Assembly (NCBI GenBank): GCA_010645155.1 | Contig: CM021317.1 | Location: forward strand, 12,239,263-12,303,262 | Source: Tigriopus japonicus | Lineage: Eukaryota > Arthropoda > Copepoda > Harpacticoida > Harpacticidae | Length of the DNA: 64,000 bases | Direction of reading: 5' to 3' | Shown: positions 52,031 through 63,500 of the stretch, in pieces | How the letters are laid out: each line of letters opens with the position of its first letter | Numbering within the stretch: position 1 is the stretch's first letter | Program-made: the position numbers and the translations under genes | The notes under the pieces: generated by a model | Database searches by the model: none | Told to the model about the DNA's origin: nothing | The model's input: the letters and a program-made list of their open reading frames with translations, nothing else

Positions 52031-54981
52031 AAGGAATTTACCTTAACACTCAATGTCTCATTTCAAAAAAAGACTCTTCCAAGATCAAACTGCTCGAAGA
52101 ATTGGCCATAGCCAAACGGATCATTTTTATTTCCCTCACTGAAACTTGGCTAAGGAACGGGGTACTTGATGAAGAGTTGAAAATAAAAGGCTTCACATTA
52201 TTCCGCTGTGACAGAGAGAGGCCCAGTAATCCAATTTTTTCCCACGGCGGAGTATGTCTTTACATCAAAAATGAATACATAACGTCTACCACCAAAATGT
52301 CTAACGGAGAAGTGGAGATTTTGATAGCGCATGTAACGTCCATTGATTTAACATTAATCACCGTCTACAGACCTCCCAATAGCTCTCTTAGTGCATTTAA
52401 TGATGGTCTTGTATTTATTCAAAACGAATTAGCAAAATCTCTTTGCTCACAGTACATCATCATGGGAGATTTCAATTTTTCAAAAAACACGGTTGAGTGG
52501 CACCCTACCCCACTAGGTTATATCCCACTTCCGAAATCATTTTCCAAATACTTTCAAAGATTTGAAGACTTTATGCGAAATAATAACCTCTCTCAGCATG
52601 TTGGAATGGCTACACGGGAAGACAGTATTCTCGATTTAGTGCTCTCCAGCGATCCAGACTTGGTAACAAGTGTTCAAGTGTCGCAGACTAACATCTCGGA
52701 TCACAATATACTTGAATTATGTACACATATTGAAAATGTCAAAACAAAAGGTAAAACTCTTGGAGTAGTCTCCAAAATTGGATTAACCAAGTACCGGTTC
52801 AAAGAGGAGCATTGGCCCTCTATTAATATAAGCCTAGAATCACTCGACCTTGTTTATAAAATGGAAAAGATTGATAAAATTGACGAAGCTTATGATGTCC
52901 TGATATCAACTTTTGATGAAGTGTGTGCCAATACGGGGGTACCCATTTTAAAAAACAAAACAGGGGGCGTGAAAATACCCAAAGAGAGGCAAAAACTTTT
53001 CAAGAAGAGAGTTTCCTTGACAAAAAGACTAAAATCATGCGGTAGTCATTCATTAAGGTATCGTAGTATAAACAAACAGATCACCACCATTGATGTTCTT
53101 CTCAAATCCTCTTTTGAACGGGACCAATTGAGGAAGGAGAGGAAAGTTGTTCAGGATGTAAAACAAGACCCTAAAGCTTTTTACTCTTATGCAAACTCCA
53201 AACGGAAGAACAAACCTCCAATTGGTCCTTTTCGTTTGGCGGACAAAGAAGTATCCGACCCATCTGGTATGGCGGACATTCTTAGCAATCAATTTACCTC
53301 CGTGTTCTCTACCCCTACCCATTGCAAATTGAACCACCCTAGTTCATACGACAATTCTTTCTCGCTAGAAGACATAATCGTCGAAGAAAAGGACGTCATT
53401 GAAGCAATTAGATCTCTAAAGTCGTCCAGCTCTCCAGGACCTGACGGCGTGACGGTCCAATTCCTTAAGCGAACCGCCAAAGTTATTTACCCTATGCTTG
53501 CATACATAATGAAACGGTCATTAGTGGAGGGACTCATTCCTGATCAACTTAAAACCGCCCACGTTATCCCTATTTACAAGGGTGGCGCTAGGGATGAGCC
53601 TGCCAATTACCGACCAATATCCCTAACCTCAAATATTGCCAAAGTCATGGAAAAAATCGTAAAGGTTAAGCTTGTTGAACACCTTAACAGAAAAGAGGCC
53701 ATTCCTCCACAACAACACGGGTTTCGTGCTCATTTTAGCACATTGACACAATTAATCCAACACTTTGACAACATAATTGAGGGACTTCAGCACCATGATT
53801 GCGTAGATGTTATTTATCTAGACTTTGCCAAGGCTTTTGACAGAGTAGACCATGTTCTACTGCTTAATTGTTTAGCTGAAAATGGAGTGGTAGGAAATGT
53901 TTACTTGTGGCTTAAAGGGTTTTTAACCAACCGGACTCAAACCGTGAAAATTGAAGGGAGCTTGGGAAATCCCAGCCAAGTTGTGTCCGGTGTCCCACAA
54001 GGGACAATACTGGGACCAGTGTTGTTCACATTATTTATCGCTTCCTTACACAGATTGCCCCTACACTCGTCTATCTCATCATATGCCGACGACACCAAGC
54101 TAGTGTTTGGTAGAAAATCCCATAACACCACTGACTTGCAAAACGATTTAAACCTGGTTTACGAATGGGTAGCTGGACGGAACATGTCATTAAACGGAGA
54201 TAAGTTCCGAATGATGACCTACAATCCAGCTGGAATTGATGCACCCACCTATACAGATAATTGCCAGAACCCTATTGTGTATGAAAGTACTATTAAAGAC
54301 CTTGGAATAACAATAGAAGACAACGGGAAATTTGATAAACACATACAATTGAAAGTGACTAAGGCTTATCAAACATGCGGTTGGATCTATCGCACATTCA
54401 AATCAAGGGACCAATACATAATGAAAACCCTTTATAGGTCGATAGTCCAGCCACATTTGGAATATGCCTCCCCCATCTGGGCGCCACTAACAGCGGGAGG
54501 GCTGAACAAAATTGAAAGTGTGCAACGGAGCTTTACTAGATCTATTGATGGCATGAGCGGCCTAAATTACTGGGAACGCCTCAAGGTTTTAGATTTATAT
54601 AGCATTCAACGAAGGTATGAGCGTTACCTGATTCTTTATGTTTTCAAATGTCTTCATGACTTGTGTCCAAACCCAGGAATAACACATAATCAAAACGATA
54701 GGAGAGGCATTACTTGTAATACGAGGTTCAGAATTCACCCAATAGACAAACAACTAGTCAAGAACTTGAAGTGTTCTTCTGTCTTGAATCGAGGACCAAG
54801 CCTGTATAACTTGCTCCCCCGTTCTCTCAGACGATTCTATAAATTAGATAACCCGTTGTTCAGCTTTAAACGCGATTTAGATTGTTTCTTACAATCTATA
54901 CCGGACCAACCAAATGCTCAAGGTTGCATGAGAGCGGCAAATTCAAATAAGTTGTGTGACCAAATATTTTATCAAACATAA
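52027..54981 (+). CDS. LINE ORF2: endonuclease and reverse transcriptase
   Basis: ORF2 nicks target DNA and reverse-transcribes the element RNA at the nick. From a TTG at 52027 it spans 984 codons. The apurinic-type endonuclease shows SLTETWL, YRPPNSS, MGDFNFS, LDLVLSSDPDL and ISDHN (about residues 1-240). A basic linker follows (KIPKERQKLFKKR). RT blocks are SSSPGPDGVT, PANYRPISLTSN, QHGFRAHFST, YLDFAKAFDRVDH, SGVPQGTILGPVLF and the catalytic SSYADDTKLV. The C-terminal domain includes HLEYASPIWAP, YERYLILYVFKCLH and a final RSLRRFY...FKRDLD block. There is no ATG near the start: the frame is open back to 51721, overlapping ORF1 by about 100 codons in the -1 frame, so translation may use reinitiation, a non-AUG start or frameshifting. 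No inactivating mutation is seen. Confidence 0.9.
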   Translation: MKGIYLNTQCLISKKDSSKIKLLEELAIAKRIIFISLTETWLRNGVLDEELKIKGFTLFRCDRERPSNPIFSHGGVCLYIKNEYITSTTKMSNGEVEILIAHVTSIDLTLITVYRPPNSSLSAFNDGLVFIQNELAKSLCSQYIIMGDFNFSKNTVEWHPTPLGYIPLPKSFSKYFQRFEDFMRNNNLSQHVGMATREDSILDLVLSSDPDLVTSVQVSQTNISDHNILELCTHIENVKTKGKTLGVVSKIGLTKYRFKEEHWPSINISLESLDLVYKMEKIDKIDEAYDVLISTFDEVCANTGVPILKNKTGGVKIPKERQKLFKKRVSLTKRLKSCGSHSLRYRSINKQITTIDVLLKSSFERDQLRKERKVVQDVKQDPKAFYSYANSKRKNKPPIGPFRLADKEVSDPSGMADILSNQFTSVFSTPTHCKLNHPSSYDNSFSLEDIIVEEKDVIEAIRSLKSSSSPGPDGVTVQFLKRTAKVIYPMLAYIMKRSLVEGLIPDQLKTAHVIPIYKGGARDEPANYRPISLTSNIAKVMEKIVKVKLVEHLNRKEAIPPQQHGFRAHFSTLTQLIQHFDNIIEGLQHHDCVDVIYLDFAKAFDRVDHVLLLNCLAENGVVGNVYLWLKGFLTNRTQTVKIEGSLGNPSQVVSGVPQGTILGPVLFTLFIASLHRLPLHSSISSYADDTKLVFGRKSHNTTDLQNDLNLVYEWVAGRNMSLNGDKFRMMTYNPAGIDAPTYTDNCQNPIVYESTIKDLGITIEDNGKFDKHIQLKVTKAYQTCGWIYRTFKSRDQYIMKTLYRSIVQPHLEYASPIWAPLTAGGLNKIESVQRSFTRSIDGMSGLNYWERLKVLDLYSIQRRYERYLILYVFKCLHDLCPNPGITHNQNDRRGITCNTRFRIHPIDKQLVKNLKCSSVLNRGPSLYNLLPRSLRRFYKLDNPLFSFKRDLDCFLQSIPDQPNAQGCMRAANSNKLCDQIFYQT

Positions 54982-54988
54982 CATGACT

Positions 54989-55011
54989 TACAGGGAATTC
55001 CATTCCCTGTA
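54989..55011 (+). promoter_or_regulatory. LINE 3' hairpin, probable RT recognition element
   Basis: Arms ACAGGGAAT and ATTCCCTGT close over a TCC loop, extended by one T-A pair. Related hairpins precede TAGCGG or TATCGG in every LINE copy whose end is preserved and in the SINE at 7266. The role in RT binding is inferred from stem-loop-recognising LINEs. Confidence 0.6.
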
Positions 55012-55160
55012 TCGGTTAGAAATCCGAAAAATGTAAAAAAATAATTTAAAAAAAAATACATTCGTACTTTCATCTATATGGAAATAGTGACAAATCAAAT
55101 GGTAAACACCGGGTAAACATCAGTGATGGACATCTGGGAGGTTCCAAGGATCTTCTGAAA

Positions 55161-55634
55161 CAAAAAGCACTGAATTTCTGGATTGGGAGGCTAACGATTA
55201 CAATTATGATACCCAGTAGGGGTAATTCAATTGAGTTCTGTTGCAAACCAGACCTTGCTTGTAGTATTTATATACAAAAATAGCTTGAAGTAGACGACAT
55301 ATTTCAATTTTCAGGTCAATCGAATGGCGGTGTGAAAAGTTATGGCTTCTCAAACTTATGTACTTAAGAGAGCATAGAATGAATGCGTTCGCCCTTTTGC
55401 GGTAAAACAATTACCAGAAAAGGGCTTGTTCATTCATTCTCGGTAGAATTTACACTGAGCTTTGAGTGAGCATAACTTTTAACTCCGACGTTCGATAGAG
55501 CTGAAAATTGGAAAATGTATTCTTGTCAACATAGGCAAGGTCTCATTTGCAGAAGAACGTAATTGAATTGTTCCTACTGGAAACCATGATTCCTTTTGTT
55601 AGCCTCCAAGTCCAGAGAAATTCAGTGGTTCTTG
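55161..55634. mobile_element. U-family foldback MITE, copy 3
   Basis: Ends CAAAAAGCACTGAATTTCTG and AAATTCAGTGGTTCTTG, palindromic, with the same central hairpin as the other copies. Confidence 0.75.
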
Positions 55635-57402
55635 CCAGATATTAGGTGAAAAGCGTTTATTATCACTTATTTCATAATCATGCCCTCTAATTTATAAAAA
55701 TATTATTACACGTTGCAATAATCTGAACTGTGATATTCGTGAGTGGGGCCACACCCACGAACTATGGCTCGTAATGACCCTGCAATAAACCCCCTTCAGC
55801 GCACTTCTCTTCCTTCGAGAGGAGAAACCTCTTCTAGGTCAGATTGAACAACTAGGTATAGCGAAGAATCATCGGCGGCGCGGTTTCAGAGCCATCATAT
55901 AAAAATCTGCTTGAAGAATCTCTAGGACTAAAACCAATCAGAATATACCCAATATGCCAATCAACCAAAGTCATATCTAGTAGATTTTTTAGTATTAGTA
56001 ATGAACGCTGTTGGCCTTTGGCAAATATGATTTCTAAATATCTGACTCCAACCAAATTGATACCATGGTGGGATTTGATAACAACATTTTGTAATTTATC
56101 CACATTTATTGCACAATTATGAAGAAATATATTATCTTTTGTTTCACTTTTTAATTAGTTATCATTCTCTGAAATCTTCATTTATTTTATGAATCTTGTA
56201 GCATTCTTGCTCCATCATTTTTATTTGAAATTATGTGCCTAAATTCTATTTTTATTATCAATTTATCATGCTTATGGTCTTTGCTTTTGCTTTGTACCTT
56301 TTCAGTGTCTACTGGTCAGTAAATTTCTGCCATTATCATTGAAAGTATGTTTCTTGTTTCTTGATGGATTATTAGGAAGTAGATTTTTACAAAAATAATT
56401 GGTAGTGTGCAAGATAAGCCTAAATTTAGGCAAATTTTTCACAAACGAAGTGGAAAGGATGCAGACCCTTGAGTCTGTAACATGGGAGACACACTTTGTA
56501 CTTGTTGAGTTTTGGACCCTCCTACGTATTGGGGAAAAAGAGGTTAAGTGTTCTTCCCTTTACCAGTTACATGATTTGAACCATCCAAGATTCCTGTGTA
56601 AGACCACATATGTGGTCAATTGACTCGTAAACTTATTTGAAGTTTTTAATCTATTATTCCTTGTAAAATTAGGACAATTTAAATGGTTATTGCTAGGTCT
56701 GGGAATTTGATGCAAAACATTTTTATTGGCATTTAGGACCCTTATTTCCACTGGTTTGCAATTTGAGCGCTTATTTGAATTTTGTTTGGCATTTTGGTGA
56801 CTTTATAAGAAAATGAGCAATAAAGCAGGATGTTCAAGAATGGTTCAGCGATCAAATATAATTTTCAGCAATAGTTTTGAAAAATTCGATATAAATACTG
56901 TATGTTATTATTCTTATACACAGTTGAGAAAATTGCAATATTTGTACCCTCTTATGAAAAATCAAAAATCCCGTAAATCCCGGTTTATCCGGTCATTGAG
57001 ATCCCATGCACGGGATTTTCTTCGACGGGACGGGTTTAAACCAATCCTGTAACTGAGCAAAAGAACTTTTGTAACTGAAAGAGGAAAACCATTAATATTT
57101 TGTTTTTATTTCATGGCAAAATCATATAATGGTTGCTCATTTTCGTTTTACGTTTATTGCACCGAATGTGTTACGTTTTGTGTTATTGGTTAACGGAAAT
57201 CATGCTTAAGGCAACATTTGGGTCAAACAGGTGCTTGAACGCTAATGAATTCTTTTATACATAGAAACAATGTATTTCACTTTTCAGACAAGTACATCAA
57301 ACATCGTGACAAGGACAAATCGGTTTATAGGTGGAGCATGCGGATCATGAACATAATCCAGACAAGATTCCTTCACTTAATACAATCCAACTTCGTTTTC
57401 GC
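55635..57402. other. Unassigned stretch before SMYD pseudogene B
   Basis: No gene recognised; ORFs at 55852-56103, 56399-56623 and 56813-57052 lack motifs. Positions 56970-57046 repeat CCCGGTTTATCCGG and GACGGGACGGG motifs, possibly another element end. Confidence 0.35.
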
Positions 57403-58437
57403 TCAGTTTTGTTTAAAGATGGCATGTACTTGCAGCCAGAAAGCAGGAGTAACATCTTTTGGATAAAGGGGATGATTTTTACCATGGATAATTGCAGCTA
57501 AGTTTAATGCTTTTTCGGTGTGTTCCATTGATTTAAAGTTTTTCGTTGCTTTAGCTAAAATGCCAATATGTTGATGAGTTACCATGATTGAGTCCCAAGG
57601 AACTTTGATATATCGATAGTGAGCTTGTAAAACTTCCAGACACAAGGTCAACGCAACCTCAAAAAGGCCGTTATCCAATCCAAAATCAACTGCACACACA
57701 AGTCTAGGTCGTACCAATGGACAACCTTATCAGCCTCAACAATCGTCTTCCATTCGGGAAAGCCAATGGAAGCAATTGTCGCCCCGATGTTATTTCTGAA
57801 ACAAACGTCAGCAATCTTCTTCAATTTCGGCTTTAACTTCCAAAACGACTCTAAGACCTCAGTTGAGACTGTCACATGACAATTTGGACACTTCAAATGT
57901 TTAGGTACATATTTCTTCTTTGAAGTTGGAGCTGGTACACCTCCAGCACATTTGGGACATTTCAAACAACTCTGCTTCAAAACGTCAACTTCTAACGGAT
58001 CTTGGTGACATTTCCAGCACTTGCACTTGATGGCAAAATGTTCTTCCAGATATTTTTGTCGGGTAGGTGTGTCCCAGAGCAAGTCAGAGCGGCAAACCTT
58101 TAAGTCTTGACTGATCTGAATAGGTCCAGAGGGTTTATCCGGTCCGAGATATTTCACTTCCAGAACTTTTCCATCCAAATCAAACACACAATTAGGTTTG
58201 CACAATTGCCCAAACTCTGAGGCCTTCAAAAAGATACCATAAGCCATAATGGTCTACGATTTCAACCTGATTGCGGATTACAGTTGCAAAGATCTGGGAT
58301 ATCTTGTCTTTGGGTGGAGCGTCATTACCCGCAAACCGGTGCAAAGTGAAAATTGTTTTGTACAGACGTTGACATTGTTGAGGGTAGTCATGAATATCAT
58401 CAGCGAAAGACGGCATTTCATATTTGTCTTTGCACAC
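57403..58437 (-). pseudogene. SMYD-like pseudogene B (third exon only)
   Basis: The minus strand matches exon 3 of SMYD genes A and C in three frame segments: 58437-about 58248 (PSFADDIHDYPQQ, KISQIFATVIRNQVEI), 58247-57710 (YLGPDKPSGPIQIS, DTPTRQKYLEE) and about 57717-57403 (AVDFGLDNGLFEV, KALNLAAIIHGKNHPLYPK). Two frameshifts, near 58248 and 57710, disrupt it. The SET motif EFEHSCQPN of its relatives reads EFGQLCKPN, which removes the conserved His-Ser pair. No MYND exon is found upstream; instead a decayed LINE starts at about 58460. Zinc-binding cysteines of the post-SET part are still present (CKCWKC, CLKCPKC, LKCPNC), so decay is not very old. The copy resembles gene C more than gene A and probably arose by tandem duplication. 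Confidence 0.82.
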
Positions 58438-58459
58438 TTAATGGGTCCAAAATAGAGAG

Positions 58460-59995
58460 AAAGGCGAGTCGACTGGACTGCTTCTTTTCGATCTTTCGTC
58501 GGCTTTTGACACTATCGACGCAGGCATCCTCTGTAGCAGGCTCAAACCAAAGACGGCTTGGGCTGATATAATATATCTAAAGACTCACAACCTTGCCATG
58601 ACATCTGTTGGTTGAAATTGTTAAAAGTGACTCTGTGCGCAGATATGCCTGAAGTATAGAAAGTGCATCTGCTTGTTCACTCTCGGCTCAATTTTTGTTG
58701 CAAGTCTGACCCTAATTCATAAACCAACAACTCAGTGGCGTTTCCTAGGGACCTCTAATCTCTGAACTAAATGAATCAGAAGAGTCGATTCTTTCTCAAA
58801 TGTCATTAAGTAATCTAGAAGAATCTCAACTCTTTCAAGCCAGACATCTCCAGTCGACCATTGTGAGCCCAACTCCGAGCAAAACAGAGAAGAAAGGAGC
58901 TGACCGGCAGCAACAGCCACATTAAAGCCAAAGTACGTAGAGAACAGAGGAGGGGAGAAAACCTGTTTTCCTCAATGGGAAGAAATTCTCAAATGCAACG
59001 GGATAGTACATTTCATAACGGACTGCGCTCTTGGTGTCAACGACGACAACAACCATGAGTGACAAAGTTTGAATCCACTGGCAACAGATGCCACGGCAGT
59101 TGTGTGTATCTGGTCGCTTCGCGACTTATATCTGTGCTCAAACTCTATGGCTTTGACAGAAAAAGCGTGGAATGGGTTAGATCATACCTAAGTGGGCGCA
59201 GTCAGCGTGTTGAGGTCAATAGATGCCTGTTAAGACCACTTTCCCTGGAATGTGGCTGTCATTCCAGCCACCAGTGTTATCTTATCCCTACTCCTATTCA
59301 TTATCTACACGAGCGATCTTGACTTATGGCTCTATACTTCCAAATCAAGTGTCTAAGCGGATGATACGTGTACCTTTGAGTCCAACAAGTGCCCCACTCA
59401 ACTCAAGTCGAACCTAGGTAGTGAATGGTCGAAGGTCCTTAGATTTATGGCAATCGGATGATAACCAGTTGGGTCTCAATGTCGGAAAATCTACGGTTTC
59501 AGAAAACTCATGAGCCACTCTCCTTGGATTTAAATTTTTAAACATCCTCGACTGGTCACTTCACGCTACTGACGAAACTTCACCAAAGGATGAGCCTATT
59601 CTCTAGGCTAATGGATAATATCGTACAGGAGAAACTGGTCCCCATCATTCATGGGTTTATAATCTCAAAGATGAGATAGGGCCTGTCGCTATTCTGATGC
59701 GAATGTTTGCAAAAGTCAGACTTTCCGACAAAGTCTCTGTGGAGAGCCAGGTTCAAACGACCAACTTGCCAACGGCTAATCAGATGGCTTGTGAAGCCAT
59801 CTTGCTTGATGCCTGGAGAGCTACCCACCAGGGGATTCTTGGCGTAACAGAATATTTCCAAACAAGAATAAAAGACCATGACATGTTAACGCGCCATGAT
59901 CTCTCCACCTGTGCCCAAATTCCCAAGTCAATGAAGAGTAATTTTAGTGCTGCAAAAAGAAAGATTAAGAATTTTGTAAAAACAATCCCTTTGTG
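58460..59995 (+). pseudogene. Decayed LINE of a second family
   Basis: Reverse-transcriptase pieces are readable in changing frames: LLLFDLSSAFDTIDAGIL near 58477, LKLYGFDRKSVEWVRSYLSG near 59139-59200, PLLFIIYTSDL near 59290 and an ADD core near 59360. A terminal open segment at 59697-59996 may be its C-terminus (AAKRKIKNFVKT). Stops and frameshifts are frequent and a segment of about 580 bp between the first two pieces is unreadable. The motifs differ from the LINE at 52027 (FDLSSAFDTID in place of LDFAKAFDRVD), so it is a different family. It separates SMYD pseudogene B from gene C. Confidence 0.65.
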
Positions 59996-60541
59996 AAACA
60001 TGGTGCTAAATCAAAAAGTATCACATGCTTATCAACAAAATATACATATATACATAAAATGTCTGGCTAAGCCAAGCGTTTTGAATTATGATTAAACCAA
60101 GCTGCTTTCGAGGTCCAACTTACTACTATCCAACTGTTTAACCTCCTATTAATCATTTTGCAACATCTCTCATTACCACTTGACCCCCAATAACGATAAC
60201 AAACGTCAAATTTGTGGGCAACTACTAAGCGCGTTGATTCATTACAAACTTTCTCTATTCAAGTGTCTTGTGTTTGAGCGTTGAAAAAAAAACTTGTGCG
60301 TTTTTTGGCTTAGAAGATCTGATTTTTGGTGAAGACGATCACGGGGCTGCGGACTTCTATAAACAGCACGATCTTACACGTACTTCGCAATACAATATAT
60401 TCACTTTCAAAACAAGAACATCAAGTTTGTCACTTCTTAGTAACTTAAAATCCTATCCAAAGTCGACTTTGAACTAGGGCATACATAATCTTTAGGTGAC
60501 TCCACCAAGTTAGAACATCCAACTTTGAAGGCTTCAATCAT
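59996..60541. other. Downstream flank of SMYD gene C
   Basis: No gene. The ORF at 60268-60477 has no motif. No clear AATAAA for the minus-strand transcript was assigned. Confidence 0.35.
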
Positions 60542-63500
60542 TCAAAGTTCTGGAAACATTGGTCGCCAAGACTCGAAGGGAACAAATTTTGGATAAAGAG
60601 GGTGATAGCTTCCATGGATGATGGAAACAAGTTGCATTGCTTTTTCACGGTGTTCCATTTGCAGTTCAACTTTGTTCATTAGTTTGGCTGCCCCGCTAAT
60701 GCGGAAATGAGCTGTCATCATTGAGTACGAAGGAATCTTGACATACCGATGATGAGCTTCCAGAACTTTCAAGCCAAAGGACAAAGTACCTTTATAACGG
60801 TTGTTATCCAATCCGAAATCAAGGGCGCACATCATACAAATGAGAAAGTCCAGATCGTAGCAATGGACAACTTTCTCAGCCTCGACAATAATCTTCCAGT
60901 CTGGCCATCTGATAGAAGGGTCTGGAGGTCCACCGTTGTCTTTCAGATAACCCTCAGCAATCTTCTTCAATTTCGGCTTCAAAATCCAAAACAATTCCAA
61001 GGTCTCGGGTAAGACAGTCACATGACATTTGGGACACTTGAAATGTTTGGGCAGGCCTTTTTTCTTGAAACTTGGCACTGGAACAGCTGCAGCACATTTG
61101 CGGCATTTCAAACAACCTTGCTTCAACACGTCCACTTCCAACGGATCTCGCTGACATTTCAAGCAGTTGCACTTAATGGCAAACTTCTCTTCCAGGAATT
61201 TTTGGCGTGTAGGTGTGTCTAAGAGGAAGTCAATCCGACAAACAGTCAAATCTCTACTGATATGAACAGGTCCGGAGAGTTTATCTGGTCCGAGATATTT
61301 CACATCCAAAATCTTTCCATCAAAATCAAACACGCAATTGGGCTGGCATGAGTGTTCAAACTCTGAAGCTACGAAGAAGATCCCACTGCCTACAAGGGAG
61401 CCACGTCCATCATAGATATCGACTTGATTGCGGGTTACAATCGCAAAGATTTGAGCAATCTTGTCTCTTGTTAGAGCCTCAAAGCCAGCGAAGTGGTTCA
61501 AAATGAAAATGATCTTGTTGAGCTGTTCCAGGTGTTTCGGATGGTTCTCAATTTCTTCGGCAAAAGACGGCAGTTCATAAAAGCTGAGGTTTTTTCCACC
61601 GGGCAACGGGTATTCACACGTTTCACCATCTGAAAAAGAAAATCGAAAGTATTTTTCCAAGTCGGACCATCAACTAAATGAGAATTGCAAGAAAGTGAAT
61701 TTGAAAGGTAAATCGTTATCATCCTTTGGTATGAATGTCAAAAGGCATCTCCTTGTCAAATATGACAAGCATAAGTGTGCTTGATCTTTTTTAGGAATAC
61801 GTTTTGAGCCACACCTGTTTTCAGGGTGGTTCAAAAGTTGTTACTTTAGATTAAGCAATCATTTAGTTTGATAAAAAATGGCCCCGTATGTTAATTTTTA
61901 AGGTTTCTCTCAAGTAAAAGAGAAACAACTTTTGGTTTTGATTTCGCAAATAAACCTTATAACAAGCCGTATTATGGAGGCTCCTTGAAGCTATGGAATG
62001 AGCTTCCAATTGTAATTGTGCGTGCTGCCACTCAAGGGTTCCGCAATAGCTTGGATATGTCATTGCTTACAGAGGCAAATGCGTTGGATAAAACACTTCA
62101 ATTTTTCAATGTGATATGAATTCAGTACGCAAATTTCATTTCCCTAAAATGACTTTAAATGGGACTTTTGAACCGCATTTATTTAAACAGAACTTTTTAG
62201 TCCACCCTGTATATGCATGTGTTGCTAAACCCCCTCTTTGGACAAGTGGTTTACTACAAAATCAAAGCATTGCAAATGTAAATGAGATTTTTCTATTACA
62301 GTTATGCCCCCACGGTGGTTAACTATGCTCTATAAAAGTCTTTGCTCAAATGCCAAGATTTCTTAGGGCATTTATCAATGTCAGAGTGTCATAACGAAGA
62401 TAGTTTGTGAAGGTGTACATTTTATATAAGCTCAATTAACCATTTTAAGTCACTTAAAACCGCTAAAACCAACATTTCACAAACCGTATTACTAAATATC
62501 ACTTTTGATATCTATTAATATGGTTTTTGGAATATATGTTGGTTTAAACGATTTTAGGTGAATTAATATAGTTATATGAGCTACTGCTTGAAATGCACAC
62601 ATTCACAAACTAAACCTTCACATAGACTACAAAGAGGACGTGTGAGTATCTTTTTTCTAGCTCTTTTACGGATTTTTAACCGATACGAAGGAATGGATTC
62701 CCAGTAAGAAGTCATTTGGTTATTTCTTATAAAATATTTGGTCCAGTATTGAATTAGAGTTAGGTGCCATAGAGTATCCCTGAATATAGGGTTGGTCTGG
62801 GAACGTTTGTAGGAAACGATCCAAGTCACGTTTAAAACTGTATAGAGGCTCATCTAATACATAGAATCGTCGGAGATAATCTGGAAGTATGTTATACAAA
62901 TTGGGTCTTCAGTTCAAAACAAAGGAGGCTTTTTAAGTCTTTGACAGCTTTTTGTCGGAGGAAGGAAGGCATATTGGGATGCAGTTTATTCCTCTTCTCT
63001 CGCTATAGGAGTGCTCAATTCCTGGGTTCGGACATAAGTCACGAAGACATTTGAAGATGTATTAGATTAGGTATCGCTCTTACCTTCGTTGAACACGGTA
63101 CAATTCAAGAGTTTCGAGCCTTTTCCAATAATTCAGAGTCTTCATTCCAGAAATACAAAGAGTAAAGCTTCTCTGGACCTTTTCGATTTTATTTGATCGC
63201 CCGATCACAGAAACGCAGAAATCAAAGGCGAGAACTCTTGCCAGCCTTTGAGCCTTTAAATTTAGACTCTAGCCAAGATGCTATGCACACAGCATTGCCT
63301 GAAAGTTCAATTTCGTGGCCATACGTCGACCATTAAGGTCTTACTTCTTCGGCATTAACTTTTCCAAATCGTTGTCAAAAAGAAAACGTTCATTTTTGCT
63401 CTTTGCAACAATTAAATGCATCTCTAACTTTGGCTGAATTTTGAGCCCCACGTGACTACAGTAAAATATTCTCATGAAGGATCTCTTTTAAGTATCAGAA

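Larger units (their letters stand above)
51115..55027 (+). mobile_element. Apparently intact LINE retrotransposon, 3.9 kb
   Basis: Contains a short 5' UTR, ORF1 (51230-52030), ORF2 (to 54981) and a 3' UTR of under 50 bp ending in a hairpin and TATCGGTTAGAAATCCG, then A-rich sequence. No internal stop or frameshift is visible in either ORF, so the copy may be young. Endonuclease and RT motifs place it in the broad CR1/L2/Jockey group; the clade is not resolved. At least six truncated relatives lie in this window. Confidence 0.88.
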
